A stretch of DNA of 64,000 nucleotides from the NCBI RefSeq assembly GCF_021018895.1, contig NC_079387.1:1157083-1221082 (forward strand). Reading direction: 5' to 3'. The notes beneath the pieces were generated by a model. The model did no database searches. It was not told where the DNA came from and worked only from the letters and a program-made list of their open reading frames with translations. A program made the translations under genes and the position numbers. The stretch comes from Seriola aureovittata. Taxonomy: Eukaryota > Chordata > Actinopteri > Carangiformes > Carangidae. Position 1 is the first letter of the stretch. The number at the start of each line of letters is the position of its first letter. Of the stretch, positions 23,875 through 36,284 are shown piece after piece.

Positions 23875-25062
23875 AAGTGAGTGAGTGTTTGTGTTTGAGG
23901 CGTTTGGATTTTCTTGCTGTGAAGGGTCGGCTCGCTAAAGTTCATTATTGCATGTGTGTGCACATGTGTGAAGTTCAGAGTGTGCTTAGGTTTTTTGAAT
24001 TCACTGTGTTCATATGTGAAACTTTCACAACTTTGTTTTTGTTTGTGCAAGTGACACTAATGAAGAGATGAACAGGGATGTGAGACAGAGTTTCTTAGAG
24101 TCGTTATTTTTATTCAAAATATTCCTTAAACCGCAGTAAAGTTCTAAAAGCTTCAACGCTGAATTAATCAGAATTTGCTGGATTCAAAATAAGCATTTAA
24201 AGCGTCAGTATGTTCGATGGTAAACAAGCCACAGCAAGTAAACAAGAGTAAATGAGAAACAAACAGGTAGTTTATATGTCACTATAAGTTCTCCCCCTGT
24301 GATGTAGCCTGACACGCTCAATAAACGAAGCAAATAACTTTAATAAAGCCAATTTGTGGCTCACATTCATTCCTCCGCCTCACTTGTTTTCTGAGGGACT
24401 GTGGGCTCAGCTGGGGCTCAGCTAACACTGAGACTAGACGGAGTAGTTATACCTTCCCTTTTCCTGACCAGAATTCAACTCTTTGATCCAGACTATCTGA
24501 GGATCTTCATCACAGCTCTCTCATCACATGATTTCAGACTGTTAGTGCATCAGCATCACAGCCATCTAGGACCCCTCATTAGGTTAAGACAACATTTTTT
24601 TGGATTAACTTTGACCGACCCTGTCTCCTGGAAACTACGTCTACATTGCTGTTCAAGTTATGTTGTTGTGGTAATCTTTTCCTGGATTATATTCACATCA
24701 CAGAGAAATGGCTGGAGTAGGTGGTGGATGTGCAAAGAGGCTGAGGTTTGCATCTGTTGTTAGGTCAGCCAACAAAAGGATTTGGTTAAGGAAGGATTGT
24801 GGTTTTGGTTGATTAACATTTTTTCATGTTAATTTATTCATTGCCGTTGCAAATGAGTTGTATTTGAACATCATTTTCTGGGGGACAGGGTTGATGATGT
24901 CAGAGTATCTTTGAAATCCCTTTAAACTACCCTTTGATTTTGATCTTTAGGATTTTCTTTAGTCACGTCACGTCAGCTCTGACCGAACAACATCAGCTCA
25001 ATAATATGCCAATCTGACAGATGTGGAACAAAAATGAACTTCAGGCATGACACTTTATGGTT
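23875..25062. other. intergenic, no gene seen
   Basis: Unique sequence. A 120-codon + frame at 24401-24763 shows no recognisable domain. Confidence 0.5.
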
Positions 25063-25602
25063 TTATTCTTTGCAGTGTTTCACATTGGGAGGTAATTCTG
25101 CACAGAAGGAGAGCAGGTCGGACAATATGTCCTCCTCTCCTTTAGTTTGGTTGACAACAGAGGACAGATATCTAGTAAGCCGACCTTGAGTTAGGATTCT
25201 TTTGTCAAACACAAATCCAACAAATACAAGACGTCCTTCAAAGTCCTGCAGAAGACTGTCACAAATCTGTGTGATGTGGCTGAAAGGAAGTGATAGCAAG
25301 TGGACCTTGAGATGGGTCTGAACTAGTTTGACAACCTGACACAGTGGCATTCGTCATCCCACGAGTCTTCCTCTAACCCTTCATCGCTGTGTGTCATGCA
25401 GGTTGTGAATGACCTGCAGATATGGTTGACCAGGGTCCGACTTGTCTGACGTGTCTGTCAGTAGGAACTGGCGGCACCGTGATCGCCTATTCTCACTTCC
25501 TGGGTACCTTATCTTACAATGTGCATGTCATGTATTCTGATCCCAGTGTTAAGGACACAGTTGTTGTTTTTAATTGAAGCATATCCTCTTGTGACTTTCC
25601 CT
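25063..25602 (-). pseudogene. possible decayed protein-coding exon, unidentified
   Basis: The minus strand reads like degraded coding sequence. At its 5' end (about 25602) there is a polypyrimidine run followed by CAG, as at a 3' splice site. One frame is open from there to about 25525 (KNNNCVLNTGIRIHDMH). A one-base shift opens the next (SENRRSRCRQFLLTDTS, then PYLQVIHNLHDTQ). That frame meets TGA at 25383-25381 and TGA at 25356-25354, then continues as a 95-codon open frame (25350-25063; HLKVHLLSLPFSHITQICDS, FEGRLVFVGFVFDKR) ending in TAA. Between the two TGAs another frame reads DEGLEEDSWDDE. An AATAAA overlaps the final stop. I do not recognise the family. It could also be chance or a transposon-derived frame. 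Confidence 0.3.
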
Positions 25603-27151
<1,549 letters not shown>

Positions 27152-27248
27152 GTGTTTCAGGAAATGCCAGGGCAGCTGGGAGATCCAGTGGAGATAAGTG
27201 GCACTAAAAGCACCGCTGATGTCACTGGCTCTGGCCTGAGAAGTCTCC

Positions 27249-27286
27249 ACCCCCCCCACCCCCACCCCCCCTCCCTCCCCCCACCT
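27249..27286 (-). repeat. C-rich tract, G-quadruplex-capable on the minus strand
   Basis: The + strand holds five or more runs of three to eight C separated by A or T (CACCCCCCCCACC, CCTCCCTCCCCCCACC). The complementary strand therefore has closely spaced G-runs with loops of one or two bases. Confidence 0.85.
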
Positions 27287-29534
27287 CCTCAGACAGAAAA
27301 ATGCCAAGTGAGGAGTTTGGTTCCAAAACAACATAAAGCTTCCTCATGGAAGTGCAGCTGTGAGAAAGAAAGCGAGAAGCTGTAGATATTCACTCACAAA
27401 CTCCAGCTGCACTTCACTTTTTTTTTTTTTTACAAATGTTGTTCACACAGGATTTGAATGCCTCATGAGTGACTCCAGCAAATTCTCTGGAAACTAGAGC
27501 TGCACATAATTACTATTTTCTTCCTGTATTCATCACTTGAATATTTTTCAAATTAATAATTTAAACAAAAACATAGTGATTCATAATTTCTGATAACATA
27601 AGGTGACATCCTCAAATTCCTGTTTAGTCGGACTAACAGTCCAAAGTCATTCATTTACACAAAATTGAGAAAAACAGCTGCTTCTCACATGTGAGAGGTT
27701 GAATCTGAATCTTTTATCAATTCATTTTCTGTCACGTGGGCTCAGAAGAAAAATCTCAGGGGTTACAAAACAACTGACTGGATAGAAGCAAATATATATA
27801 CATACAGTATTTCTGCACCACAAAATTATGTTTTTCCCCCATTTTCTGGTAAATTACAAGATAGTTTTGCGCTGTAACAAGGTCAAATTACTTTAATATT
27901 TAAAAAAAAATAACCTCAATTTGAGAAAGACAAAATTACTTAAAATCCCCCTCCATTGTGCAGAGTGGTGTGAAGGAAAAAAGGGGCTGTTTTTACATCC
28001 ATCTTGTCTTGTTTTCCTCTTGGAAGGCCATGTTTCTCACTCACTTAACTGACTTTGTTGGCTAAACTAAGGACGGAAACGCAATCATAAAAACATATCA
28101 TGAATGCGTGGTAGTGCTTCAGTAGTAAGGTCATGGGATGATGAAGATATTTGAGCAATGCTGAGACTGTGTTTGTGTTCACAACAGAGTTCAAGTCGCT
28201 AACTTTCCTAGCACGGAAGCATCTCCTGGTTTTGGATGTCATGTTTTTCTAATGTGAACTCTCTACCACAGCAAGGGTGGATATGTAAATGTGACTGTAT
28301 ATAGTAGTACAGGTGAGATGTATGTGTAAGTAGAGGCTATGTTACTGCCTGTGTTTAACTCCCACACGGGGTCCCAGTGCATTGTGGGTGTGGGGGTGGC
28401 AGAGCGCAGCCATCTGCTGCAAGACAACACCAGTGTTTTATCCAGGGAGAGGAAGAGGGAGGGAGACAACAGAGTGGAAGACAGTGGAGGACAAAAAAAG
28501 AAGAAAGTGAGGAAAAGACAGAAACAGTGTCAGGAAAGAAAAGAAATCTCTGCAGAATTTATTTAGAAGAGTTTTGTGCAGCTTTTAAACTCACAGAAGA
28601 TTCAGGTACAGTATGTGAAGCAGAGAAATCATTCAGCTTTGCAGGGCTTCAACTTTTGTCTGTAAGGTTATGTGATGAAAATCCTCAGCCTTCTCATTCA
28701 TTTGTATAATGAGGAATGAGGATTTTCTTCTCCTTTTTTTCCTGTGTGAATATTTGGCTGAGACTGTCATGTGTAGGTTGTTTGTGAGAGAATCCTGCAC
28801 AACCAAAGCATTTCAATGAGAGCACTGCGTTGGCACTCTGCAACTCCTGACGCACAGGGCTCCAGTATGAAAACACAGGATCGGCGTCCGGCCACAAAGT
28901 TGACTCTGTCATCACTTTTGCCACAATGCAAACCGGCGTCATATCTGGCAGCTCACCGCACCCCGGTCAGAGGACGCTGTGGTCACTGTACAGTCTTATC
29001 GAATATTGTCGGTCCCCAACAATGCAGTAATTTGTGTTTTTAACAAAGCGCCACTTTCAGTCTGAACAGTTCTGCCCACTTTGACCTCCCAAAAATCACC
29101 ACACTTGTTAATGATATCTGTGAGGGCACAGTCAAGCTATTCTGCTGCAATAAATGTCTCCTTCTCTGTCTGACTGTGCCTCGTCTTTGTCTGTTTGTGA
29201 TCAGACAGGTTGGGTTTTAAAACCTGTCTGCAGACCGGACATTACCCTCAGCTTCAGGGTGGTGCAGAACTCTGCTGAGTATTTGTTGGTATTTGTTTCT
29301 GTCTTATGTAAAAGCAGTAAATTGTAGCCAACATTTGTATTATCCAACAGCAATGAATCTTGGAAGGATTCTTCTCATTTTTCTTGTGGATTTGTTTCAT
29401 TTTTTTTCATGGACTTGTACTTAACTGGATGGTTTTCAGTGTATAGGGAAGTGAAGATGCACCCAATTCCTTTTGATGCTTTTTAAAATTCTGCCTGTAA
29501 TTCAGTAGATGAGACAAAAATAAAGGCAGGCAAG
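27287..29534. other. intergenic with a purine-rich patch
   Basis: Unique sequence with a purine-rich patch at about 28441-28550. No gene is recognised, and short open frames show no domains. Confidence 0.5.
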
Positions 29535-29680
29535 TTCATGTATGTAGCACCAGTCAGACACAAGCAATTCAAAGGGCTTTACATAGGCGTGGAAATGCAT
29601 TAAAAGATATTAAGAGTGCATTGAAAAGACAATAAAATAAAGGAAAGAAAAGAAGAGAAGAAAAAGAGAAAAGCACGGAG
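29535..29680. repeat. degraded dispersed teleost repeat
   Basis: The order TATGTAGCACC, CACAAGCAATTCAAAGGGCT, TTACATAGGC, then an A-rich AATAAAATAAAGGAAAG tail is that of a common fish repeat with the consensus feel of TATAGCACCTTTCA...CAAAGTGCTTTACA. A purine-rich stretch to about 29720 follows. The family name is not assigned. Confidence 0.5.
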
Positions 29681-29803
29681 AAGGCCAGAGAGAGAAACAG
29701 AAGCAGAGGGAGACAGACAGAGGAAGTCCTTGGCAGAGACTTGTACAGCTGTTGAGTGCTGTCACAGTGTTCAGGAAGGCCAGAACTATTATCTATGATC
29801 TCT

Positions 29804-29833
29804 CACACACACACACACACATACACACACACG
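29804..29833. repeat. short (CA)n tract
   Basis: About 14 CA units with one TA interruption. Confidence 0.9.
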
Positions 29834-30324
29834 CATACTGCAGGGATTAAGCCAGCGACAACACTTTGAATAGGTCTCCACACTGTCTGATTGGACACAA
29901 ACAGGAGGCAGTAATTCATCCCCTTTTAGTCGTGTAAACATGTGTTCGCTGCGGTTCTCATGACAAGTGGATGTAAAGTCCAGGCTGATGAATTACTTAT
30001 TGTAACACAACAACTACACGCACTGTATGCTGGTTGACAGACCGCTTGTCTACTGTTTACAGTAGTGGACTAACATGAAATGTGGTGGTAAATACCAATA
30101 TCTTACACAGGAACAGACTGGAAGCTTTTCAAATGAAAGTCTAAACTTCTAAAAACTGCAGTCCAGTGATCTGGGTTCAGTTCTCAAACAGGATTACATT
30201 ACTTTTGGTTTTTCAGCATCTAGCTTATGTGAGTAAATCAGACTTAACAGACCAAGAAAAGCATCATTTGATCATCTTTCATTATATTCTTTTATTTATT
30301 TGATAAGAAAGTAGATTTTTTCTG
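29834..30324. other. intergenic, no gene seen
   Basis: Unique sequence, no recognisable feature. Confidence 0.5.
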
Positions 30325-30400
30325 TGTGGGTTTCCTCAGAGTACTCCAGCTTCCTCCCACAATCCAATATCATCAGACATGCAGGTTAGGTTCATTAGCA
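30325..30400 (+). repeat. fragment of a ubiquitous fish dispersed repeat
   Basis: TGTGTGGGTTTCCTCAGAG, ACTCCAGCTTCCTCCCACAA and CAGACATGCAGGTTAGGTTC follow the order of a very common fish repeat (GTGGGTTTCCTCCGGGTGCTCCGG..., PCR-artefact-like in many fish libraries). Only about 75 bp are retained. Confidence 0.6.
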
Positions 30401-30524
30401 GCTCCATCAACATTTTCTTCTCCTATCATCTGTGTGGAAAACAATGAAAAAGAAGTATAAAATACTGCTTTGAACTTGTTGACCTCTGAAAGGAAACCAA
30501 ACATGACGCCGTCTATAACTGTGG

Positions 30525-30705
30525 CAGCGTCACGTGACATCGTCCAGGTTTAGAAAACGCTGCTGTGGCAGGGAACAAAAATAAGCCTCATAAGAGGAGT
30601 TTCAGGGAGCCCGGGGCGGGACCAGAGGGGTCATTTATCCTCACGATGATGTCATGTGTTTCCAGACCGACCTTGTGTGACCTTGCGAACAAGTATAAAT
30701 ATAAG
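30525..30705 (+). promoter_or_regulatory. candidate cis-regulatory cluster with TATA-like motif
   Basis: Within 180 bp lie a perfect ten-base palindromic E-box GTCACGTGAC (30529-30538), GGGGCGGG (30613-30620, Sp/KLF type), TGATGTCAT (30648-30656, AP-1/CRE-like), TGACCTTG (30678-30685, an orphan nuclear receptor half-site) and TATAAATA (30694-30701). The spacing of a TATA box behind Sp and E-box motifs looks promoter-like. No exon or ORF is recognisable downstream, so an enhancer, a promoter of a non-coding RNA, or coincidence are all possible. Confidence 0.25.
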
Positions 30706-33700
30706 ACAGAAATCAAAACTGAATTAAATTCCCTTTAGGACGCCAGTCAGGTGTGCAAATATTCAGTTATACTTTTGTTTCTGTTGCCACCAACATCGGG
30801 ACACCAAGGAAGAGCAACTCATAAATTTCCCTTCAAAAAATAAATCAATTAACAAAGGACATTTCAAAATATCCAACCTGTTTAATGTAACTTAAAATAT
30901 GAAAATAAAACCAATTCGCACTCATAATAAAGAGAAATATAATAATAATTGAATTTATAGACGTGTAGTCATATACATAAAATATGTATAACTCAGTTAA
31001 ACAGAGTTCATTTGGCTTTTACACTGTCTTTTTATCATAAAAATATGCAAAAATCTGGAAAGTGTCACAGCCGACTGAGACGTGCACTTTTTGAAGCTTT
31101 AACTGTTAAAATTAAAAGAAATGAAGTGAAAGTCGGTCATTTTTTCCACTTTCCTGTCAGATTTTAAAGAGAGGATCATTTTTCCTTAATGCAGTGTTAT
31201 CCAAAGTATGCTGTACAAAGTATATAAACTGAAGTTGAATGGGCCGTTTTCAAAGCACGCACTTAATGACATTATTGGCTGCTGGAAAAGGGGGATCATT
31301 AATGTTAGCACTTAACCCTAAGAGTCCAAATGTGTGCTGTGAAAAAGCTTTGCCGACTGGATTCTTTGTGATCAAGAAGAAAACAAGAATAATCTTATTC
31401 TAGCAGTGCTATCAATATTCAAGTTATTGAGATGTATTCAGAGGCATATGGAAAGACATTTTACAAAGGAAAAAAACAGGTCAATGCAGCGGGTGAGACA
31501 GTGAGAAAAACTTCATGGTCTTAACCATAGCGTTTCAATAAAAATCACCTTTGGCCCCTATTGTTACTTGCTTTAATATAGTTCAGCCAAATACACCTGA
31601 CTGCAAAGTAAAGGTAACACTTAACTTAAGGCCTTTCATTAAGCCTCATAAAGGGATTACTGAACCACTGCAGGCAGGGATCACCTTTACGTTTTCAATT
31701 TAATCTTTAGAAAAAAGAAGAATTACATGGAATTTTAATATCACTTCATTAATTATGCAGCTGCCTCTCAGAAAAATACAAAACCTATTTAAATTTTTGA
31801 ACTTTGTTTATGTCAGATGGGCTGGATATAGTTAAAATACAAAAGCAATGTGCCTTTGTCTTAATAGCTTTATTTTCAACGAAGGGTACAAATATTGACT
31901 CTGATTAAAAAGTGGGATTCAATTAAATTCCATTTCAGTTTAAAATTGTGGTTTCATCCTCAAACAAACCTGGACCTCTGTTCTTTTGGCGATGGCTGTA
32001 CAGTTGCCCTCCTGAACGTTGGCAACAACCTGTCTATAAAGGTTTTGGGGTATTGAGTTACATTCCCCAAATATCATGGTCTCATTGTGCGATTGCATAA
32101 GAGTCACGTCATGCTCGGGGCATGGGCCGCCTCAGCTTTAGCGTGGTGTTATTTTCAAACTAGCCTGGTCATGCCGACGCGTATTTTTGGCCTGCTGCAT
32201 ATTAAATTTAGAGCTGTCAGCACCGTGTCACCTGCCAAATCCCTGCACAGAGGAAAATAAAGAGGAGAACAAGTCATATTTCAGGAGAGGTAGCTCAGTT
32301 CAAGAGCGTTCGGCCACTTGGTGACTGACGCTAAACTCTACCTGGAAACACCAGACTCCATTTTCTGAGGATGAGGCGATGTTAGGTTAAACGTAAAATG
32401 ACTATCTGAAAGGAAATTCTGTCAGTCTGAGTGCAAACAAGTGTTTAGTGGATAAGAATGAAGCAGGACAAGGAGATGTACAGTATTCATCTAACAGCTT
32501 GGCAAAGGTCAATATTTGCATATAAATGCAGCAATGGCAGGCCTTGATATGAGTACATACTGCACGAACAGAATTAAAGCATTTAATGCCAGAGCTATAC
32601 GCCTCACAGTAAGTTTGTCCTTCGTCGGGTTGATACCATACATTGTTCAACTCTGCTGCATGCGTCATCATCTGGTCTGTGGTCATCCGGTTCAATCTGA
32701 CCATACAGGGGAGAAATATTCACTCCAGTGCGGGAAATACTGTTTATTTGACCTTAACTCAAGGTTGCATGCTCATTTCTTGGCACCCACATGCCTCACA
32801 TGCAGTCATACTGGTATTCAGTGGGTAAAATAGCTTCTCTCTGCCTTGTTGTGGTATTGTCAAGCGCTGATGTTCTGTTCTGTGAGTGAACCCATCCACC
32901 TTTGGGGCACAAGGAACTCGTTTCCCTCTCAGTCAGCCTTCACAGCCTGATGTTTGGAGGCTCTGCCGCTGACAGCTCTTGCATGACTCAGTGTAAAAAC
33001 GGTAGCTGTTACAGATGATGGCAGGCACGCCAGGGATTAAGAAGTCAGTGATACCTGTCTCCATGACATAAGCGTGAACTGTCATGAAATGATTGATGAT
33101 GTTACTGTAAATTTAGTGTGTTCTCTTCTTCTTTCTTTCTGTGTGTCGCCCCTGTCCTTGAAACCCCAAAATCCCTTTCTTTTCAGCTTCATCTGTGCTG
33201 CTTTGGAGATATGTGGTTTTCACACAGCAGCTAGAGAGATGAAGGCTCATTTTTAACTCACTAATGCCTCCTCTTCTGTGGTTTGCTGTATGGGTTCGTG
33301 CGAGGACAAGGAAGGCAGCTGGGTGCCAGATGAGAACGGTAATTAGGCCGGTATCCACCGGGCTTTGGTTACAGGTGCAGATCTGCCTGCAGGGACGAAC
33401 AAAGCTGTCAATGGAAAAGATCATTCATGCTGAAACAACAGAAAGGAGGGAGGGGGAGGTTGGCCAGCTCCTGCTACACAGAACCAGAGCCAAGACAAGA
33501 TAAATCGCTCTGAGTGGCATCGCGACAAGCCAAAAGCAGGCGTATAAATCATTTTCCAGAGCGCTTAAGAGCAAAAGTAAAGGCCTTGATTTTAGCAGGA
33601 GCCTCTGCTTAGATAGAGTTGAAATACCCAGCATGCTACCCAGCCATTAAACTACCTGCTGATAGTATTGTTTTTAATCACAAGTGCTGAATTAGACAAG

Positions 33701-34110
33701 AGGGGCTTCTCATGTGACGCTTGCTCTTATTGGAGCACAGTGCAGAGATGATGTGGAATTGCTCTCTTGCTGCGTTTTAAAGTGATGCTGAAGAATTTCA
33801 AAAAGGATTTAAACAGTTTCGGCCCACAAGGAGGCTGCTGGTTTGATATTGGACTCCTGCCTGATGAAACACACACTGTAGGACTTCACCGTCTCTCTAA
33901 TGCGACTTTGATTCTATTTTTGCTTCTGCACTCAGCTGCATATTTTCTCTGCAGTGTTTACATTTGCAAAACAGCCTCTTAATCTTGGTGGATAAGTTCA
34001 TTTAGCACTCAATAACAAAAACTGGAGTCAATTTCAACCTTTTGGCAAGTTTAGCACATCATTTCAGGTTATTAGTGTAGGAAATAGAGCATCAAGCTGT
34101 ACAGCCAAAT
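30706..34110. other. intergenic, no gene seen
   Basis: Mostly AT-rich unique sequence. A tRNA-like GTAGCTCAGTTCAAGAGCG at about 32291 lacks a matching B box and acceptor stem. Open frames near 32.4-32.8 and 33.1-33.5 kb show no recognisable protein. Confidence 0.5.
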
Positions 34111-34575
34111 GTGTGTTCTTTTCCTGGTCCGGGCTCCTTCGTTCCAGTGAAGGTTAATCTTAATGGAACAGCATACAAGGATATTTTAGACAATAGTGTT
34201 CTTCCAACTTTGTGTCAACAGTTTGGACAAGGCCTTTTGCTGTTTCAACACAACAATGTTCTCATGCACAAAACCAGGTCAGCAAAGACGTGGTGATCCC
34301 AGTGTGGTGTCAAAGAACTTGACTGACCTTCCGACACTTTTAGAATGAACTGGAACACCAGGTCTAATCACCCAACTCCAGTGTCCAACCTCACTAATGC
34401 TGTTGTGGCTGAATGGGAGCAAATCCCTGAAACCAGGTTCCAAAATCTGGCAATAAGGCTGAAACCAGGAGAGTTGAGGCTGGAAATGCTTCATGGTTTG
34501 GTCAATGGATTTATTCAACAAATACTTATGGGTTAAATATTTTGGGTGTCCACATACCTTTGGCCACATTATGTA
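34111..34575 (+). mobile_element. dead Tc1/mariner transposase 3' half with right terminal repeat
   Basis: Two blocks in the same frame encode Tc1-type transposase remnants: FVPVKVNLNGTAYKDILDNS ... LLFQHNNVLMHK (34111-34296) and NHPTPVSNLTNAVVAEWEQ (34345-34536). The family motif at the second catalytic aspartate is QHDNAPVHK; here the D is N. In-frame TGA codons interrupt at 34294 and 34324. The block that should carry the third catalytic acidic residue (the NPIEHLW region) is deleted. The right end GGTGTCCACATACCTTTGGCC (34545-34565) is the expected terminal inverted repeat, ending near ATGTA. The 5' half and left terminus were not found. It is inactive. Confidence 0.85.
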
Positions 34576-34690
34576 ATTACCTCTGCCAAGGAGGTTATGT
34601 CTGCTTGTTCGTCAGCAGGATTACACAAAAAAAGGACTAAACCGATCTCCACCGAACTTGGTGGAGGGAGGGGGAATGGGCGAGGGAAGG
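34576..34690 (+). repeat. dispersed teleost repeat adjoining the Tc1 relic
   Basis: CCTCTGCCAAGGAGGTTATG, GTTCGTCAGCAGGATTACAC, ACTAAACCGATCTCCACCGA and ACTTGGTGGAGGGAGG follow the order of a common fish repeat. It starts directly at the TA-flanked right end of the transposon, so the transposon probably inserted beside or into it. The family name is not assigned. Confidence 0.6.
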
Positions 34691-35849
34691 GCAGATTTTA
34701 ATTTTTTTCCTCTGAAGTCTGGTGTATGTTAAAAAATGAAAAAGCAACTTTCACATTACTGCATCAGTAATAATAATCCAGTATCATAATGTGTAATAGT
34801 ATGACACCCGCAGAGGGAATTGTTGAGAATTATTTGAGTAAATCTTTCTTTAAATGACATTTTTAAACCATTGTGCATTTTTGTACTGCAACATTGGTAC
34901 AGTTACTTCAATAAAAGCTCTGAATGCTTCCTCCACCATTGTGTTAAAGTTGACAGTTATCTGAATACCTGTTTTTGAAGACATTTCCAAAAACCTTATT
35001 TTCACAAAGTGGACATATCAGCTTCTGTAAAGGAGCTTCTCAGATGCTTCAGCAGCAGAGGCAGCATCAGCCTGATTTGAGGTTTGTATGGGAAACTCCA
35101 TCCTTCCATTCATCATTCATGCTTGCACATTCAAGTGTCCATTTGCCCTTGGTGCTGTCCTGCTGCTCTCATTGTCACATGCACACCCACACTCTGCAAA
35201 CACACACTTTGGCTATTAAAATTTTGACACGTTTGCTCGCAGCTTTAGATGTATTTACATCCTTTGTTGCTCTGCAATGCACTCTGCGAGCAACCTGCTT
35301 TTTGTTAAAAGCACTTTGTCGATAAATTTGACTTCCCTCGACACTCAATACTGAGTCCATTAAGCCGCAGAGCCATGGGGCTACTCTGTGCACAAGGGCC
35401 ACTGGTTCCAGTAAGGTATATCTGCTGAACTCTCATTAGCAAGCATCATACGTAATTCTGGCACGTGTAATGCCATTAGAGGGGATTTGGCATCTGATAG
35501 TTGAGTAATGGGATTAGCTGGACAGTAAGTCTCCAGGACCAGAACTGTAGGTCTTCCCCACTCAAAGGAAGACAGATAGACACACAAACCAACTTGCTCC
35601 ATATGCACATAATGCAAACTCATCCCTGTGTCATGGCTGAACGCTTACTAATGTATGTGTTCCTTTTATTTTAAGGAGGCTGTGCACTTATTGTCACTAT
35701 GTAGAAATGATCGGCATGTCTGCATCATGGCAGATCTTCCTCTTTACATCACATTACATTGTCTCTAAGAACTTTAACCAGTGCTGCTGCTATTCTTAAT
35801 ATTACTGGTCTTTCTTTTAAATTTCGAAGCCCCATTTTTGTTCCTTTAG
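34691..35849. other. intergenic, no gene seen
   Basis: Unique sequence, no recognisable exon. A 116-codon + frame at 34975-35325 has no recognisable domain. Confidence 0.5.
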
Positions 35850-36284
35850 CCATCCTAGAGCCGCTCCAGGGATGACAATGTCAGTCTGTTGGTCAGTCCG
35901 AACACTTCATCCAGACTGAAATATCCCAACAACTGTCACATGGATTGCCATGAAATTTTATACAGACTTCATGGTTCCCAAAATATGTATTCTAATCACA
36001 TGGCTTCTCCTCTAACACCTACAGCAGGTTGATGTTTGTGGATGGATTGCCATGATATCTGGTACAGGCATTCATGCTCCAGTCAGGATGAACTGTAATA
36101 AATTTCATGATCCTCTGCCTTTGCATTAGGGCAAAATTTCAATTTGTACAATAGTAAACTAAGACGGTGAGTGTGCCTGCAAAACATTAGCATGTTAGCA
36201 TTGTCACTGTGAGCTGAGTCACGGCTCAAAGCATTGCTGTGGCTTAGTCCAGCCTCACAGAACTGCATGCATGGCTGTAGAGTG
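35850..36284 (+). repeat. dispersed teleost repeat with internal duplication
   Basis: Landmarks in order: AGCCGCTCCAGGGATGACAA, CAGTCTGTTGGTCAGTCCG, CCAGACTGAAATATCCCAAC, GGATTGCCATGAAATTTTAT, a second GGATTGCCATGATATCTGGT, TTCATGCTCCAGTCAGGATG, GGGCAAAATTTCAATTTGTA, and then a run of GTTAGCATG-like units and CACGGCTCAAAGCATTGCTG. This is a well-known fish repeat with an internal duplication of the GGATTGCCATGA block. It is non-coding and strongly diverged. Confidence 0.7.

Noticed and set aside
32285..32345. tRNA-like A-box sequence (GTAGCTCAGTTCAAGAGCG)
   Set aside because: No B box at the right distance and no acceptor or anticodon stem could be paired; at most a SINE scrap.
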